Below are positions 43,727 to 52,690 of a stretch of 64,000 nucleotides of DNA, piece after piece. The notes under the pieces were generated by a model that was given only the letters and a program-made list of their open reading frames with translations, made no database searches and was not told where the DNA came from. The translations under genes and the position numbers were made by a program. The stretch is from Planctomycetaceae bacterium (GTDB lineage: Bacteria > Planctomycetota > Planctomycetia > Pirellulales > Thermoguttaceae): positions 1 through 64,000 of the forward strand of contig JAAYAY010000026.1 of the NCBI GenBank assembly GCA_012719125.1, read 5' to 3'. Position 1 is the stretch's first letter. Each line of letters opens with the position of its first letter.

Positions 43727-44794
43727 ATGAAGCGAATCTGTTATATTCTGCCGTTGTTTCTCGTGGTGGGCAGCCTGGTTGGTCCCCAGTCTGCGTGGGG
43801 GGCGGAGGACGCTCAGCCGGAAGAGCCGGGGCGGTTGGAGCGGTTCTGGACGCGGAACTGGTCGCTGCACTCGACCAACACCGCCAGCGTGAAGTCGGCG
43901 TTTCAGCCGGCCGTTTCCGAGGCCTCGGCGGCCACGGTGCGGATCCTCGCCGACGGCAAGCCGGCGGTGCTGGGCGTCGTTCTCGACGATCGAGGGCACG
44001 TCATCACCAAGGCAAGCGAGTTGCTCGGCGAACTGAGTTGCCAGACCGGCGACGGGGTCGATCATCCGAGTGTCCTCGTGGGAGTTGATGAGATCCACGA
44101 CCTGGCCGTGTTGAAGGTAGACGCCAAGGGGCTGAGGCCGGCGGTGTGGCGCACGGGCGATGTGCCGCCGCCCGGGAGTCTGATTGCTTCCGTTGCTCCG
44201 CAGGATGAGCTGTTGTCGGTGGGGGTGGTGAGTTCCGAGCCGCGAGCGATTGGCGGTCCGACCGAACCCGAGGAACGCCGCGGCTGGCTGGGGGTCGGGT
44301 TGGGTGACGGCGAGGGGGGGCTCGGCATTACCGGCGTCGATCGCGACAGCCCGGCCGTGAAGGCCGGTATTCGGCCCGGCGATCGGATCGTGGGGATCGA
44401 TGGTGTGGCGATGAAGGACTACGAGCAGGTCATCAAGGCTGTCGGCGTCCACGTGCCCGGCCGCACGATCCGCCTGGCCCTTCGACGGGGAGACAAAGAA
44501 CTGGAGGTGACGGCCACTCTGGGCAAACGCTACACGTACCCGTTGCCCCAGGACCATTGGGGCGGAGGGCCCTTCAGTGCGCGGCGCAGCGGTTTCCCTT
44601 CTGTGCTCCCCCACGACTCGGTCGTCCATCCCAGCGAGTGCGGCGGTCCGCTAGTCGACACCGACGGCAAGATCGTGGGCATCAACATCGCCCGAGCGCT
44701 GCGTGTGACGACCTATGCGATCCCGGCGAACGCGGTGTTGGAGGTGTCGAAGAGGTTGCTCGCGGCCAGTCCGACTTCAATGCCCGTACCATAG
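43727..44794 (+). CDS. Secreted PDZ protein with a degenerate trypsin-like fold
   Basis: This is a 355-residue protein with a signal peptide (ICYILPLFLVVGSLVGPQSAWG). Residues of about 60-180 look like the first half of an HtrA-type domain (ATVRILADGKPAVLGVVLDD, EIHDLAVLKVDAKGL). A PDZ domain follows (GWLGVGLGDGEGGLGITGVD, SPAVKAGIRPGDRIVGIDG). Then comes the second trypsin half (ECGGPLVDTDGKIVGINIAR). The catalytic His is absent from GHVITKASELLG, and C305 replaces Ser in the GNSGG-equivalent ECGGP. It is probably a non-catalytic sensor or binder. A perfect TATAAT lies 56 bp upstream. The 3' end overlaps the convergent HlyIII gene by 18 bp. Confidence 0.75.
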   Translation: MKRICYILPLFLVVGSLVGPQSAWGAEDAQPEEPGRLERFWTRNWSLHSTNTASVKSAFQPAVSEASAATVRILADGKPAVLGVVLDDRGHVITKASELLGELSCQTGDGVDHPSVLVGVDEIHDLAVLKVDAKGLRPAVWRTGDVPPPGSLIASVAPQDELLSVGVVSSEPRAIGGPTEPEERRGWLGVGLGDGEGGLGITGVDRDSPAVKAGIRPGDRIVGIDGVAMKDYEQVIKAVGVHVPGRTIRLALRRGDKELEVTATLGKRYTYPLPQDHWGGGPFSARRSGFPSVLPHDSVVHPSECGGPLVDTDGKIVGINIARALRVTTYAIPANAVLEVSKRLLAASPTSMPVP

Positions 44795-45412
44795 CACGGC
44801 CACGAAAAAGCACGAGGATCCCGCCAGGACACACAGGTGCCAGGCCAAATGGGCATAGCGCACGTGGGTGGCCACGTAGAAGAGCACTCCCACGGTGTAG
44901 ACAATCCCCCCTGCCAGGAGCCAGAAGAATCCAGCCCGGGGTAGCTTAACCCATAGGGGATGCACGGCGATCACGACCAGCCAGCCCATGGCCAGGTAGA
45001 GATAGGTGGAGACGGTTCGGGCGCGCTTCTTATTGACGCTCTCGAGGCAGAGCCCGGCGATTGCCAGGCCCCAGACCAGGCCGAACAGCGTCCAGCCCAA
45101 GGGGCCGCGAAGGACGCCGAGAGTGAACGGCGTGTAGGTGCCCGCGATCAGCAGATAGATAGCCCCGTGATCGAGATTGCGGACGATTTGCTTCGCTCTG
45201 CCAAGCGGTAAGGCGTGGTAGAGCGTGGAGGAGAAGTACAGGAAGATCATCGTGGCGGCGAAGATACTCGCGGCGACGATCTCCGCAGGTCCGCCGTGGC
45301 GCACGGCCGCAACGATGAGAACGGGCGCAGCGGCGATCGTCCCCAACAGTCCGATACCGTGGCTGACGCTGTTGGCGATTTCTTCGCCGAGGGATTGGCT
45401 TCTTGGCTGCAT
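44777..45412 (-). CDS. Hemolysin III / PAQR-family membrane protein
   Basis: This is a 211-residue protein with seven membrane segments and the HlyIII/adiponectin-receptor metal motifs: EEIANSVSHGIGLLG, then SSTLYHALP (His, Ser), NLDHGAIYLLIAGTYTPF, and RYAHLAWHLCVLAGS near the end (His-x3-His). These residues bind zinc in PAQR hydrolases. Despite the name, the probable role is a membrane hydrolase acting on lipid amides, or membrane homeostasis. The ATG at 45412 is chosen over the upstream in-frame ATG. Confidence 0.88.
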   Translation of the reverse strand: MQPRSQSLGEEIANSVSHGIGLLGTIAAAPVLIVAAVRHGGPAEIVAASIFAATMIFLYFSSTLYHALPLGRAKQIVRNLDHGAIYLLIAGTYTPFTLGVLRGPLGWTLFGLVWGLAIAGLCLESVNKKRARTVSTYLYLAMGWLVVIAVHPLWVKLPRAGFFWLLAGGIVYTVGVLFYVATHVRYAHLAWHLCVLAGSSCFFVAVLWYGH

Positions 45413-45578
45413 GTCGGAAATGGGAGTGCTCCTCGTAGGTTGGCTCTCCAGAGCCGACCACAAGAACCGCTGGAAAACGCGGCTCTTGAGAGCCCGGCCA
45501 TGAAATAGCGCAACTTCAAAGCTGGCGATTTGGGGTGGTGTGAGCCGGCGGGTCTTCTGTCCTCGCTGACGCTTCGGG

Positions 45579-47891
45579 TTAGTGTGGGGATGGCATGACG
45601 TCGGTGCTCGGTGGTGTTTCGGGTTGGCGGGCGGAGTGCATCAGCTTGATGAGGACCGGGAGAACGATCAGGTTGCCGATCAATCCGCCCAACATGGAGA
45701 GGCTTACCAGGGCGCCGAAGTAGATTGTGGGCACGAACTGGCTGGTGCACAGAACAGTGAACCCGACGATCAGGGCGAGCGTCGAGAAGACGACGGCCCG
45801 GCCGACGGTCTGGTGGACGGCCGCCAGGGCGTCGTCGATGGCTGCTCCTTGTTCGCGTGCCCGGCGGAAAGCGGTCAGGTAGTGAATCGACGAGTCGATC
45901 GAAAGTCCCACGGAAACCGCGGCGATCATGGCGGCGCCCATGTTGATCTTCAAGCCCAGCCAACCCATCATGCCGGTCACGACGAAGATCGGCAACGCGT
46001 TGGGTACCAAGGCAATCAACGCCAGGAGCGGGCTCCGCAGGGCGACGAGCATCATCAGCCAGATCACCGCGGTGGCGATGCAGAACGCCAACCACTGGTC
46101 GCGAAGAATGCTCTCGATCAGGTTGGCCAGGAGGACGAAGAAGCCTGTCACCTCGGCGCTCGGGGCGCCACCCTCAGGCGGAAACTCCTCGCGGCTTATC
46201 CGCTCGACCTGCTCGATGATCGCCCGCTTGGTCGACGACGGTTGACGCTCGTAGGATCGCAGCATCACCCGGAACAGGTGCTGTCCCGGTTGCTGGGGGT
46301 CTTCGCCTTCCAGGGCCGTTTCGAGGGCCGGCATTTTTTCGGCGAAGTGCCGCCAGGCGACGCCGGCGGCCACGTTGCGGCGCATGGTCGAGCGGATCCG
46401 ATCGGGATGCTGCGGTGAGGCCGCCAGGACTCCGTCCACCCGGCTCAGCACCTTGGTGAGCCCCGGCGCGGCGGTTCCGTCGGCGTTCTCGACGACCACT
46501 TCCTTGCGAAGCCGATTCTCCAGGTCGTCCAACCGGCTGAGAAACGCCCAGTCGGGGTCCTTCTCGCCCGGCACGACGATATCCCACACGCCCGCCCCGC
46601 CGAGATTCGTTTCGACGAATTCGTAGGAGCGCACGATCGGGCTGCCGGCGCGGAAGTTTCGGGTGAAATCGCTCTCGAGTTCCAACCGCGAGACACCCGC
46701 GGCGGCCGCAATCGCCACGATCAAGATCGATAGGCCCAACGTCTTGGGCCGGCGTTGAACCAAACGCGCCGTCCGGTCAAGGAGTTTTTCCAGGTAGCCC
46801 TCACCCCAGACGCGTTTCGGGTCGGGATCGTAGCGTCCCAGCAGAACCAGCCCGGGCACGACGAGCAGGACGCTCACGAAGACCATGAAGGTGCCGAGAG
46901 CCATCATCAGGCCGAAGTCGCGGACCGGGGCGACCTTGGCCACGAGCAGCGAGGCGAAACCGGCAATCGTCGTGGCACACGACCAGAAGACCGGGGCGGC
47001 GAGCAGTCCGGCTGCCTGCAAGAGGGCCTCGCGCGGGGCGAGGGATTGCTGCCGGGCTTCCCGGTAGCGGACGATGATGTGGATTACCGTGGCCACGCCG
47101 ACCACGGTGACGACTGCCGTGAGCATGGAGCTGACCATGCTCATCGGCACTCGGCTGCCGACGAGCGTTGCCCTGGTCAGCAGAACTGCCAACTGCACGA
47201 CGGCCACCGGCACCAGGACCCAGCGGAGACTGCGGAAGCAGACGACGATGACGATCGCCAGCAGAACGGTGGAGGCCCAGGCCAGACGGCGGCCGTCTCC
47301 TTCGACGTAGCGAAAACCGTCGGAGACCATGACCGGCTCGCCCGCCAACATGCCGGGCCCGAGCGGCTTGGGCAGGTCGTTCATGATCGCGCGCATGTCG
47401 GCAATGACCTCTTGCCGCGATCGCCCGGCTTCCGACTCGGGCTGGAGGATACAGACCACGGCGGCGATCCGGCCATCGGCTGAATGCGTATAGCCCGCGA
47501 ACAGCTCTCGGGCTCGGGCCGCCTGAACGGTCTCTTCGACGATCCGTTCCTCGAGGGGCTGATCGATGCTGATCGTGTCGTCGACCCCCTCAACGGCTTT
47601 CAGTCGCCGGCTGACCTCGGCCGCGCGGCGGATGCCGCCGGCGTCGGCGGCAAACAGCCCGGGGTCGGCGTAGACCGCCAGCACAACCTCGTTGCCTCCG
47701 AAGGTCCGCTTGAGGCGATGGTACGGTCCGATGAGCGGGTCGTTGGCAGCGAACATGCTGTCGATCGACCGATCGAACTGGAGCTGTCGCGACGGAACGA
47801 AGGCCGCCGCCGCTGCAACCAGCGCCAGTGCGAGCAGCGGAAGACGCCAGGCAATCAGCAGATCGGTGAGCCGTTGAGTGAAGGCGGGCAT
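45579..47891 (-). CDS. RND/MMPL-family exporter
   Basis: This 770-residue protein has two six-helix halves, each with a periplasmic loop. The first half starts LLIAWRLPLLALALVAAAAA and has the SSD-like helices SMVSSMLTAVVTVVGVATVI and FWSCATTIAGFASLLVAKVA. The second has FCIATAVIWLMMLVALRSPL and AMIAAVSVGLSIDSSIHYL. It lacks the large docking domains of tripartite AcrB pumps and fits the MMPL/hopanoid-transporter type (HpnN-like). The substrate may be lipids. It is divergent from the RmlD-like gene, with a palindrome between them (47981-47998). Confidence 0.85.
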   Translation of the reverse strand: MPAFTQRLTDLLIAWRLPLLALALVAAAAAFVPSRQLQFDRSIDSMFAANDPLIGPYHRLKRTFGGNEVVLAVYADPGLFAADAGGIRRAAEVSRRLKAVEGVDDTISIDQPLEERIVEETVQAARARELFAGYTHSADGRIAAVVCILQPESEAGRSRQEVIADMRAIMNDLPKPLGPGMLAGEPVMVSDGFRYVEGDGRRLAWASTVLLAIVIVVCFRSLRWVLVPVAVVQLAVLLTRATLVGSRVPMSMVSSMLTAVVTVVGVATVIHIIVRYREARQQSLAPREALLQAAGLLAAPVFWSCATTIAGFASLLVAKVAPVRDFGLMMALGTFMVFVSVLLVVPGLVLLGRYDPDPKRVWGEGYLEKLLDRTARLVQRRPKTLGLSILIVAIAAAAGVSRLELESDFTRNFRAGSPIVRSYEFVETNLGGAGVWDIVVPGEKDPDWAFLSRLDDLENRLRKEVVVENADGTAAPGLTKVLSRVDGVLAASPQHPDRIRSTMRRNVAAGVAWRHFAEKMPALETALEGEDPQQPGQHLFRVMLRSYERQPSSTKRAIIEQVERISREEFPPEGGAPSAEVTGFFVLLANLIESILRDQWLAFCIATAVIWLMMLVALRSPLLALIALVPNALPIFVVTGMMGWLGLKINMGAAMIAAVSVGLSIDSSIHYLTAFRRAREQGAAIDDALAAVHQTVGRAVVFSTLALIVGFTVLCTSQFVPTIYFGALVSLSMLGGLIGNLIVLPVLIKLMHSARQPETPPSTDVMPSPH

Positions 47892-47980
47892 AACGGGGCG
47901 GGAAATGGGGAGTGAGAGCCGTGCCTTCCATTGTACGCCCGAAGCCAACCCGCCGGAATTGGGGTGGTCTGGGCCCGCAG

Positions 47981-47998
47981 GGTGCGTCATGACGCACC
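47981..47998. repeat. Perfect 18-bp palindrome GGTGCGTCATGACGCACC
   Basis: It is related to the GTGCGTCAAGACGCAC repeat at 12.1 and 32.0 kb. It lies in the divergent gap between the RND exporter and the RmlD-like gene, so it could also be an operator. The repeat explanation is the simpler one. Confidence 0.5.
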
Positions 47999-48124
47999 GA
48001 GAGTCGGCAAACAACAACCTACCGTGAGGCAGCGTCCGCAGGCGGTAGGGCAAGTCGCCTACCGGCGCATCGAGTCTCATGGTAGAATTGAGGGTTTCAC
48101 CGTCCTCCAGCGGCACTTCCCCCT

Positions 48125-49186
48125 ATGTACCAGGTCCGGCTTCCTCACGACCCGATCCCCTTGCCCCTGCTCGTCACCGGCGTGGCGGGGCCGTCGGGCT
48201 ACCATGCGCTGCACTACTTCCAGTCGCGCTACCCGGGCCAGGTGGTCGGCATTCGGCAGGAAGACACCTGGCAACTGGAAGGGCCGGGGATCGTGGCCTG
48301 CAACACGGAAGATGCCGAGGCCCTGGCCCGGCTGTTTGCCGAGCATCGCTTTCGGACGGTGCTCAATTGCGCCGGCAGTTGCGCGCTGAAGTCGTGCCAG
48401 TTGGATCCCGTCCTGGCCCAACGAGCGAACGTCGAAGGCGTGGGACACGTGGCCCGGCTGGCGAGAGAGTACGGCGCCAGGCTGGTCCACCTGTCGATCG
48501 ACCTGGTGTACTCCGGCGACAAGGGCGGCGACTACGTCGAGACCGACCCCACCGACCCGGTCACGGTCTACGGCCGCACGATGGTCGAGGGCGAGCAGGT
48601 GGTGCTGGAAACCGATCCTGACGCCTGCATCCTGCGGATTTCGCTGCCCATGGCGGTCAGTTTCAACGGCCATGCGGGGGCGGTCGACTGGATCGCGTCG
48701 CGGTTCCGCAAGTCGCGTCCAGCCACGCTCTATTACGACGAGATCCGCACGCCGACCTACGGCGACTGCCTGAGCCGCCTGTGCGAAATCATGCTGGCCC
48801 GGTCCTTCTCGGGCATCTACCACGCCGGCGGTCCGCGAAAGCTCAGCCTCTACCAGATCGCCCAGGTGATCAACCGGGTCGGCGGCTATGATCCCAAGCT
48901 TCTCTTCGGCTTGTCTCGGCTCCATGCGGGACCGATCCCGCCCCGGGCGGGCGACGTGACCATGGACTCGTCGAAGTTGATCGAGGCGCTCGGCTACAAC
49001 CCCTTCACCGCGTGGCCCCTGGACGATCGCTTCGCCCCCACCCATCGCACCTGGCACCACGAGCGCCCTGCCGACGAACCCCGCGGGCCGGAGATCTTGC
49101 ACGAGTTTCTGTGCGTCAATCCGGCGGCCGAGGTGGGCCCGGTGATTCCTTGCGAACCGGGGCGGCATTACGGGGTGAGGGTGTAG
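48125..49186 (+). CDS. RmlD-like NAD(P)-dependent sugar reductase
   Basis: This is a 353-residue extended short-chain dehydrogenase resembling dTDP-4-dehydrorhamnose reductase. The dinucleotide motif is TGVAGPSGY. LNCAGSCALKSCQLDP and HLSIDLVYSGDKGGDYVETD match the RmlD substrate region. The catalytic Tyr is Y149 in YGRTMVEGE, but the usual Lys of YxxxK is Met (M153), and the N-terminal part is longer than in RmlD. No other dTDP-rhamnose genes are adjacent. It may be catalytically altered or act on another nucleotide sugar. The 3' end overlaps the convergent nuclease-like gene by 71 bp. Confidence 0.75.
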   Translation: MYQVRLPHDPIPLPLLVTGVAGPSGYHALHYFQSRYPGQVVGIRQEDTWQLEGPGIVACNTEDAEALARLFAEHRFRTVLNCAGSCALKSCQLDPVLAQRANVEGVGHVARLAREYGARLVHLSIDLVYSGDKGGDYVETDPTDPVTVYGRTMVEGEQVVLETDPDACILRISLPMAVSFNGHAGAVDWIASRFRKSRPATLYYDEIRTPTYGDCLSRLCEIMLARSFSGIYHAGGPRKLSLYQIAQVINRVGGYDPKLLFGLSRLHAGPIPPRAGDVTMDSSKLIEALGYNPFTAWPLDDRFAPTHRTWHHERPADEPRGPEILHEFLCVNPAAEVGPVIPCEPGRHYGVRV

Positions 49187-49703
49187 GGTCGATCCGCAGC
49201 AGTTCGTCCACGGGCTGGGCCAGTCGCCGGAAGACGGCGGTGGGCATGGCGACCGTGTCCCAGCGATTGGAGATGGGGCGGGACCAGACGGCGTAGTCGT
49301 CCAGCCGGACGGCGACGAAGGCGTACAATCGCCCGCGAAACTCGAAACACTGGTCAAGCGACAACGGCGAGCGATCGCCGAGCACGTGATAGCCGAACAC
49401 GAACAGCCCGCGAAAGTTCTCGCCGAACAGCTCTTCCCACTGGCCGAGGCTCTCGATATCCTCTTGGGGAGACCAGTTCTTCCAGTATTGGCAGGTGGCA
49501 TCTCCGCTCGGAAAGCGGCGCCCTTTCACATCCACCAGCCAGGTTGCACCACCCGGTGCGGCCACGATGAAGTCGAGGCTCTTGATCGAGCGCCCGTCGG
49601 AGAGCAGGCTCCGCCGGGCTTCGTCGACCGCCACGTAGGGCACGCCGCGACTTCTCAGGAATTCCTCGAACGCCGCTTCGTAGTGGTTGTCGCGATTGGC
49701 CAC
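49116..49703 (-). CDS. Conserved PD-(D/E)XK-like protein of unknown function
   Basis: This 195-residue protein starts RDNHYEAAFEEFLRSRGVPY, then SIKSLDFIVAAPGGATWLVD and VKGRRFPSG. The Glu, the LDFIV Asp and the VDVKG pair look like the E...D...DxK core of restriction-endonuclease folds. Such proteins occur widely in planctomycetes without a known role. No methyltransferase or defence gene lies near. Its final 71 bp overlap the RmlD-like gene on the other strand. Confidence 0.55.
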   Translation of the reverse strand: MANRDNHYEAAFEEFLRSRGVPYVAVDEARRSLLSDGRSIKSLDFIVAAPGGATWLVDVKGRRFPSGDATCQYWKNWSPQEDIESLGQWEELFGENFRGLFVFGYHVLGDRSPLSLDQCFEFRGRLYAFVAVRLDDYAVWSRPISNRWDTVAMPTAVFRRLAQPVDELLRIDPTPSPRNAAPVRKESPGPPRPPD

Positions 49704-49789
49704 GGCCGAATTCTCCCACGTTTGCCCCGGTAAGTCCGTAGCGATGGGGCGATCTTCTGGGAGTATTCTGCCAGATCGTGCCGATCAGA

Positions 49790-49861
49790 AAAAGGGGCCA
49801 GGACTCTTTGATTTCGCAAGCCTTATCGAACTGGCGAAATGAAAGAGTCCTGGCCCCTTTT
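49790..49861. repeat. Long stem-loop repeat of AAAAGGGGCCAGGACTC type
   Basis: The arms at 49790-49817 and 49834-49861 are complementary over 28 bases with one mismatch, around a 16-base loop. The right arm touches the stop codon of the squalene-cyclase-like gene at 49862. As for the stem at 24.9 kb, it could terminate the minus-strand transcript. Confidence 0.8.
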
Positions 49862-51514
49862 CTACTCCTTCCAGCTATCGCGGTACAGGGGCATGTAGCG
49901 GTAGTAGACTTCGAGGGTCATGATGGCCATGGCCGTGTTGTAGAGGCGGCCGCCTTCCCCGGAATGATTGTGTTCGAAGTACCAACTGCCGTTCTCGTGG
50001 CCCTGGTTGGATTGCGTCCGGACGAGGTAGTCGCGCATGCGATCGTTCCAGCGCTTCCACTCGGAGCCCTGCCAGTGGTGCATGACCTGGGTGGCATAGT
50101 AGTTGAAATAGATGTTGTTCTCGGAGGGGCCCAACTCGTCGAGATAGTGCACGCCGCCCATGAGGCCCGGATGGCTGCGGGGCCAGCGGAGATACATGCG
50201 GCAAAGGAGGCCGATCGCGGTGGTCGCCGGTCGCGGGCTCGGATCCTGATAGCCGTACTTGGCCCCCTCTTCGCTTTGCACGGTATCCAGAAAATCGTTG
50301 ACCATGTACATTGTGGGCGATCGGACCCGCAGCCCGGCCATTTCGCCGCTCTTGAGGGCCATGAGCTGCCAGCCGGTAACGGTCGTGTCGCCCGGCTCTT
50401 GGAGTTCGTATCGCCAGCCGCCGTTCTTGGCCTGGGCATATTCGATGAAATCGAGCGCCCCTTGTGCGAGGTCCTTCAGGTCCCCGTCTTTCGTCATGGC
50501 GTAGGCTTCGCAAAGGACGATCGACGCCAACCCTTGGGCATACATGGTGCCTTCTCGCAGATCGATGCCGTTGGACGTCGTCACAGCCCTGGTTTGCAGG
50601 TAGTAGAGGCCTCGGCGAACGGTTTCGGCATGCTGGCCGTTGAGGTGGGTGTAGCCGGCGCCGAGGAACGGGGCCAGGGCGATGGCCGTCGCGCCCGTCG
50701 TGCTCGTATTGGTGCCGGGGTTGCGGCACAGACCTCGGCAATTGCCTTCGCGATGGTCGAAGTTCCAACTGCCGTCGGGCCGTTGGTGGGCGACGAGCCA
50801 CCACAATCCCCGTTCGACCGCCGCTTCACTTTCGTCGCTGGCGCCGTCGCCCGATCTTCCCGCGCGGTTGAACCGACCTTCCAGGCCGCCGCCCATGAGC
50901 GGATGGACGAGGTTTCCCCACTCCGCGGGCCAAAGGCTGATATCCCCGAGCTGCATGGTCGGCTTTTCGCTGGGCGGCAGCTCCGGATAGAGGTCCACGT
51001 CGGGGACGGGGGCGGGGGGCAACGGCAGATGTGTGTCGTGGCGCCGGACCGTGTTGACCGACGGCGTGGCTGTAATCATCAGCTCCCGCTCCAATTCCGG
51101 TTCATCCACCGACGCCGACAGGATCAGGGAGCCGTCCCAGCGGTTGCCGGGCAGAGAGACCGCGACGAGTGTCGCCAGAACGATCATGAGCACGGCATGG
51201 ACCAGGCCGCTGACCAGGAAACTAAGAACCGAGCGCCCCCTATCATCACTGGAGGACTCGGCTTTGCCGACGGCCTCGATTCTCGCGCAAGTGTCGAGTG
51301 GAACCGGAGGCGTTGGCCTGGGTGCCGGCGGGGCAGGCGGGGGAGTGCCCGAAACCATCTGAGCCGATTGTTCCGGTTCTTCTGCCGGAGCGCTCGAGGC
51401 GCAGTGTCTCGGACGCGCCTCAGTCGATGGAGGGACCTCCTTCGGCGGTAGCGATGCGGCGGCCTGGTCGGCCTGTTCATCGGGTTTGAGCGGAATTTCC
51501 GGCACCGGAATCAT
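49862..51514 (-). CDS. Membrane-anchored prenyltransferase/squalene-oxidase-repeat protein
   Basis: This is a 550-residue protein with a Pro-rich cytoplasmic N-terminus, one membrane helix near residues 97-123 (FLVSGLVHAVLMIVLATLVA), and an alpha-toroid domain. QW-like repeats are visible (GLWWLVAHQRPDGSWNFDHR; DYLVRTQSNQGHENGSWYFE; YAQAKNGGWRYE). The DxDD motif of real squalene-hopene cyclases is not seen, so a terpene cyclase role is unlikely. It may bind peptides or lipids outside the membrane. The family is common in planctomycetes. Confidence 0.82.
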   Translation of the reverse strand: MIPVPEIPLKPDEQADQAAASLPPKEVPPSTEARPRHCASSAPAEEPEQSAQMVSGTPPPAPPAPRPTPPVPLDTCARIEAVGKAESSSDDRGRSVLSFLVSGLVHAVLMIVLATLVAVSLPGNRWDGSLILSASVDEPELERELMITATPSVNTVRRHDTHLPLPPAPVPDVDLYPELPPSEKPTMQLGDISLWPAEWGNLVHPLMGGGLEGRFNRAGRSGDGASDESEAAVERGLWWLVAHQRPDGSWNFDHREGNCRGLCRNPGTNTSTTGATAIALAPFLGAGYTHLNGQHAETVRRGLYYLQTRAVTTSNGIDLREGTMYAQGLASIVLCEAYAMTKDGDLKDLAQGALDFIEYAQAKNGGWRYELQEPGDTTVTGWQLMALKSGEMAGLRVRSPTMYMVNDFLDTVQSEEGAKYGYQDPSPRPATTAIGLLCRMYLRWPRSHPGLMGGVHYLDELGPSENNIYFNYYATQVMHHWQGSEWKRWNDRMRDYLVRTQSNQGHENGSWYFEHNHSGEGGRLYNTAMAIMTLEVYYRYMPLYRDSWKE

Positions 51515-51817
51515 CCGAAACGACTGGTATGCGCGTACCGGGAGCTACGGACAGCATTGTCCAAGTATAGGTCGTTTCGGGGGGCCATCCGGGCTTCGTT
51601 CGGGACGCGAGGCAAGCAGACGAGGCAATCCGCCTCTCATTGGGGTTGCATATTCCAGAGCCCCGTGGAATTTCGCAATCTCAAATGCGAATAATTCCTC
51701 GGTGCTCCCAGCGAGTTGCCAAGGCCTTTCGGTGCGGGTGGTCCAATTCACGATCGCTTGAAAGGTCGTTCATGTTGGTTGCCTTGATTACCACTTAATG
51801 ACTAGGAGATAGAATCG

Positions 51818-52579
51818 ATGAACGGGACAAGCAGGAGGCAAAAGGAATCGCTGATCGGCGCCGGCTTTGCCGCCGTGTTTCTGGCGGCTGCACTGGCTGG
51901 ACCGTCGTTCGCGGAGGGTCCGATGAGCGGATTGGGGACCGGCTCGCCCTTGGTCGGCGGCGTCGTTGTCGGCGAAAGCTATCCGTTTCGGGCCAGTACG
52001 GCTGGTGAGTCGTTCGCGCGAGGGGCCGCCGAGGTGATTCGTGCGCGAGGGGAATTCAACTTGAATACTTCGGAAGCGGCCATCAACGCCCAGGAGGCTT
52101 TCTCGCGGGCCCTTGTCAACGCTCAGAATGCGGTGGAGACCTACTTCAAACTCCGCCAGATGAACCGCGACTACCGGCGTGCCGAACGTGGCCCCCGGCC
52201 GACGCCGGAAGACCTGGATCGTTATGCTCGTGCGGCCCAGCCCGCCCCGCTCAGCCCCTCGGAATTGGACACCCTGACCGGGGAGGTCAACTGGCCAATC
52301 CTGTTGCGACACGATCACTTCGCCGCCTTGAGGGCCGAATACGAGGAGTTGCTGGACCGTTGGGCCGTCTCCCGTAACCTGGGACGGACCGACGGTTTCG
52401 GCACGGAGCAGCACCTGGCCGTGCGCCGTACGACTGACAAGATGGAGGAACAACTCCGCCAGGCGGTTCGCGAATTGCATCCCCAGGACTACTCGACGGC
52501 CAAACGGTTCCTGCGAAGCCTCGAGTATCAGGTGCTTCAGCCGGGCACCTCAAGTGTCTCGGTGGCGTCCACTCGATGA
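51818..52579 (+). CDS. Secreted protein of unknown function
   Basis: This is a 253-residue protein with a signal peptide (SLIGAGFAAVFLAAALAGPSFA). It is rich in Ala/Arg/Glu helices (SEAAINAQEAFSRALVNAQN, KMEEQLRQAVRELHPQDY), with no cysteine pairs and no catalytic motif. An AGGAG-like AGGAGATAGAATCG precedes the ATG. I do not recognise a family; a helical structural or envelope role is only a guess. The 303 bp upstream hold nothing I can name. Confidence 0.6.
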   Translation: MNGTSRRQKESLIGAGFAAVFLAAALAGPSFAEGPMSGLGTGSPLVGGVVVGESYPFRASTAGESFARGAAEVIRARGEFNLNTSEAAINAQEAFSRALVNAQNAVETYFKLRQMNRDYRRAERGPRPTPEDLDRYARAAQPAPLSPSELDTLTGEVNWPILLRHDHFAALRAEYEELLDRWAVSRNLGRTDGFGTEQHLAVRRTTDKMEEQLRQAVRELHPQDYSTAKRFLRSLEYQVLQPGTSSVSVASTR

Positions 52580-52690
52580 ATCAGGGGGGCGAAGAATCAG
52601 CGGTGGAGCGCGAACAGGTTGATTGACTCGTGCGTAGCCAGTGTCTAGCATGAAGGTGGTCTTTTCTCGCCCGTGCTCCCGTGTGTCCCT

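Noticed and set aside
47981-47998. Specific operator for the divergent RND/RmlD-like pair
   Set aside because: The palindrome belongs to a repeat family seen elsewhere in the window, so a dedicated operator is the less likely reading.
49862-51514. Squalene-hopene cyclase for hopanoid synthesis
   Set aside because: Only QW-like repeats and an anchor are present. The catalytic DxDD motif is not seen, and the length and N-terminus differ.
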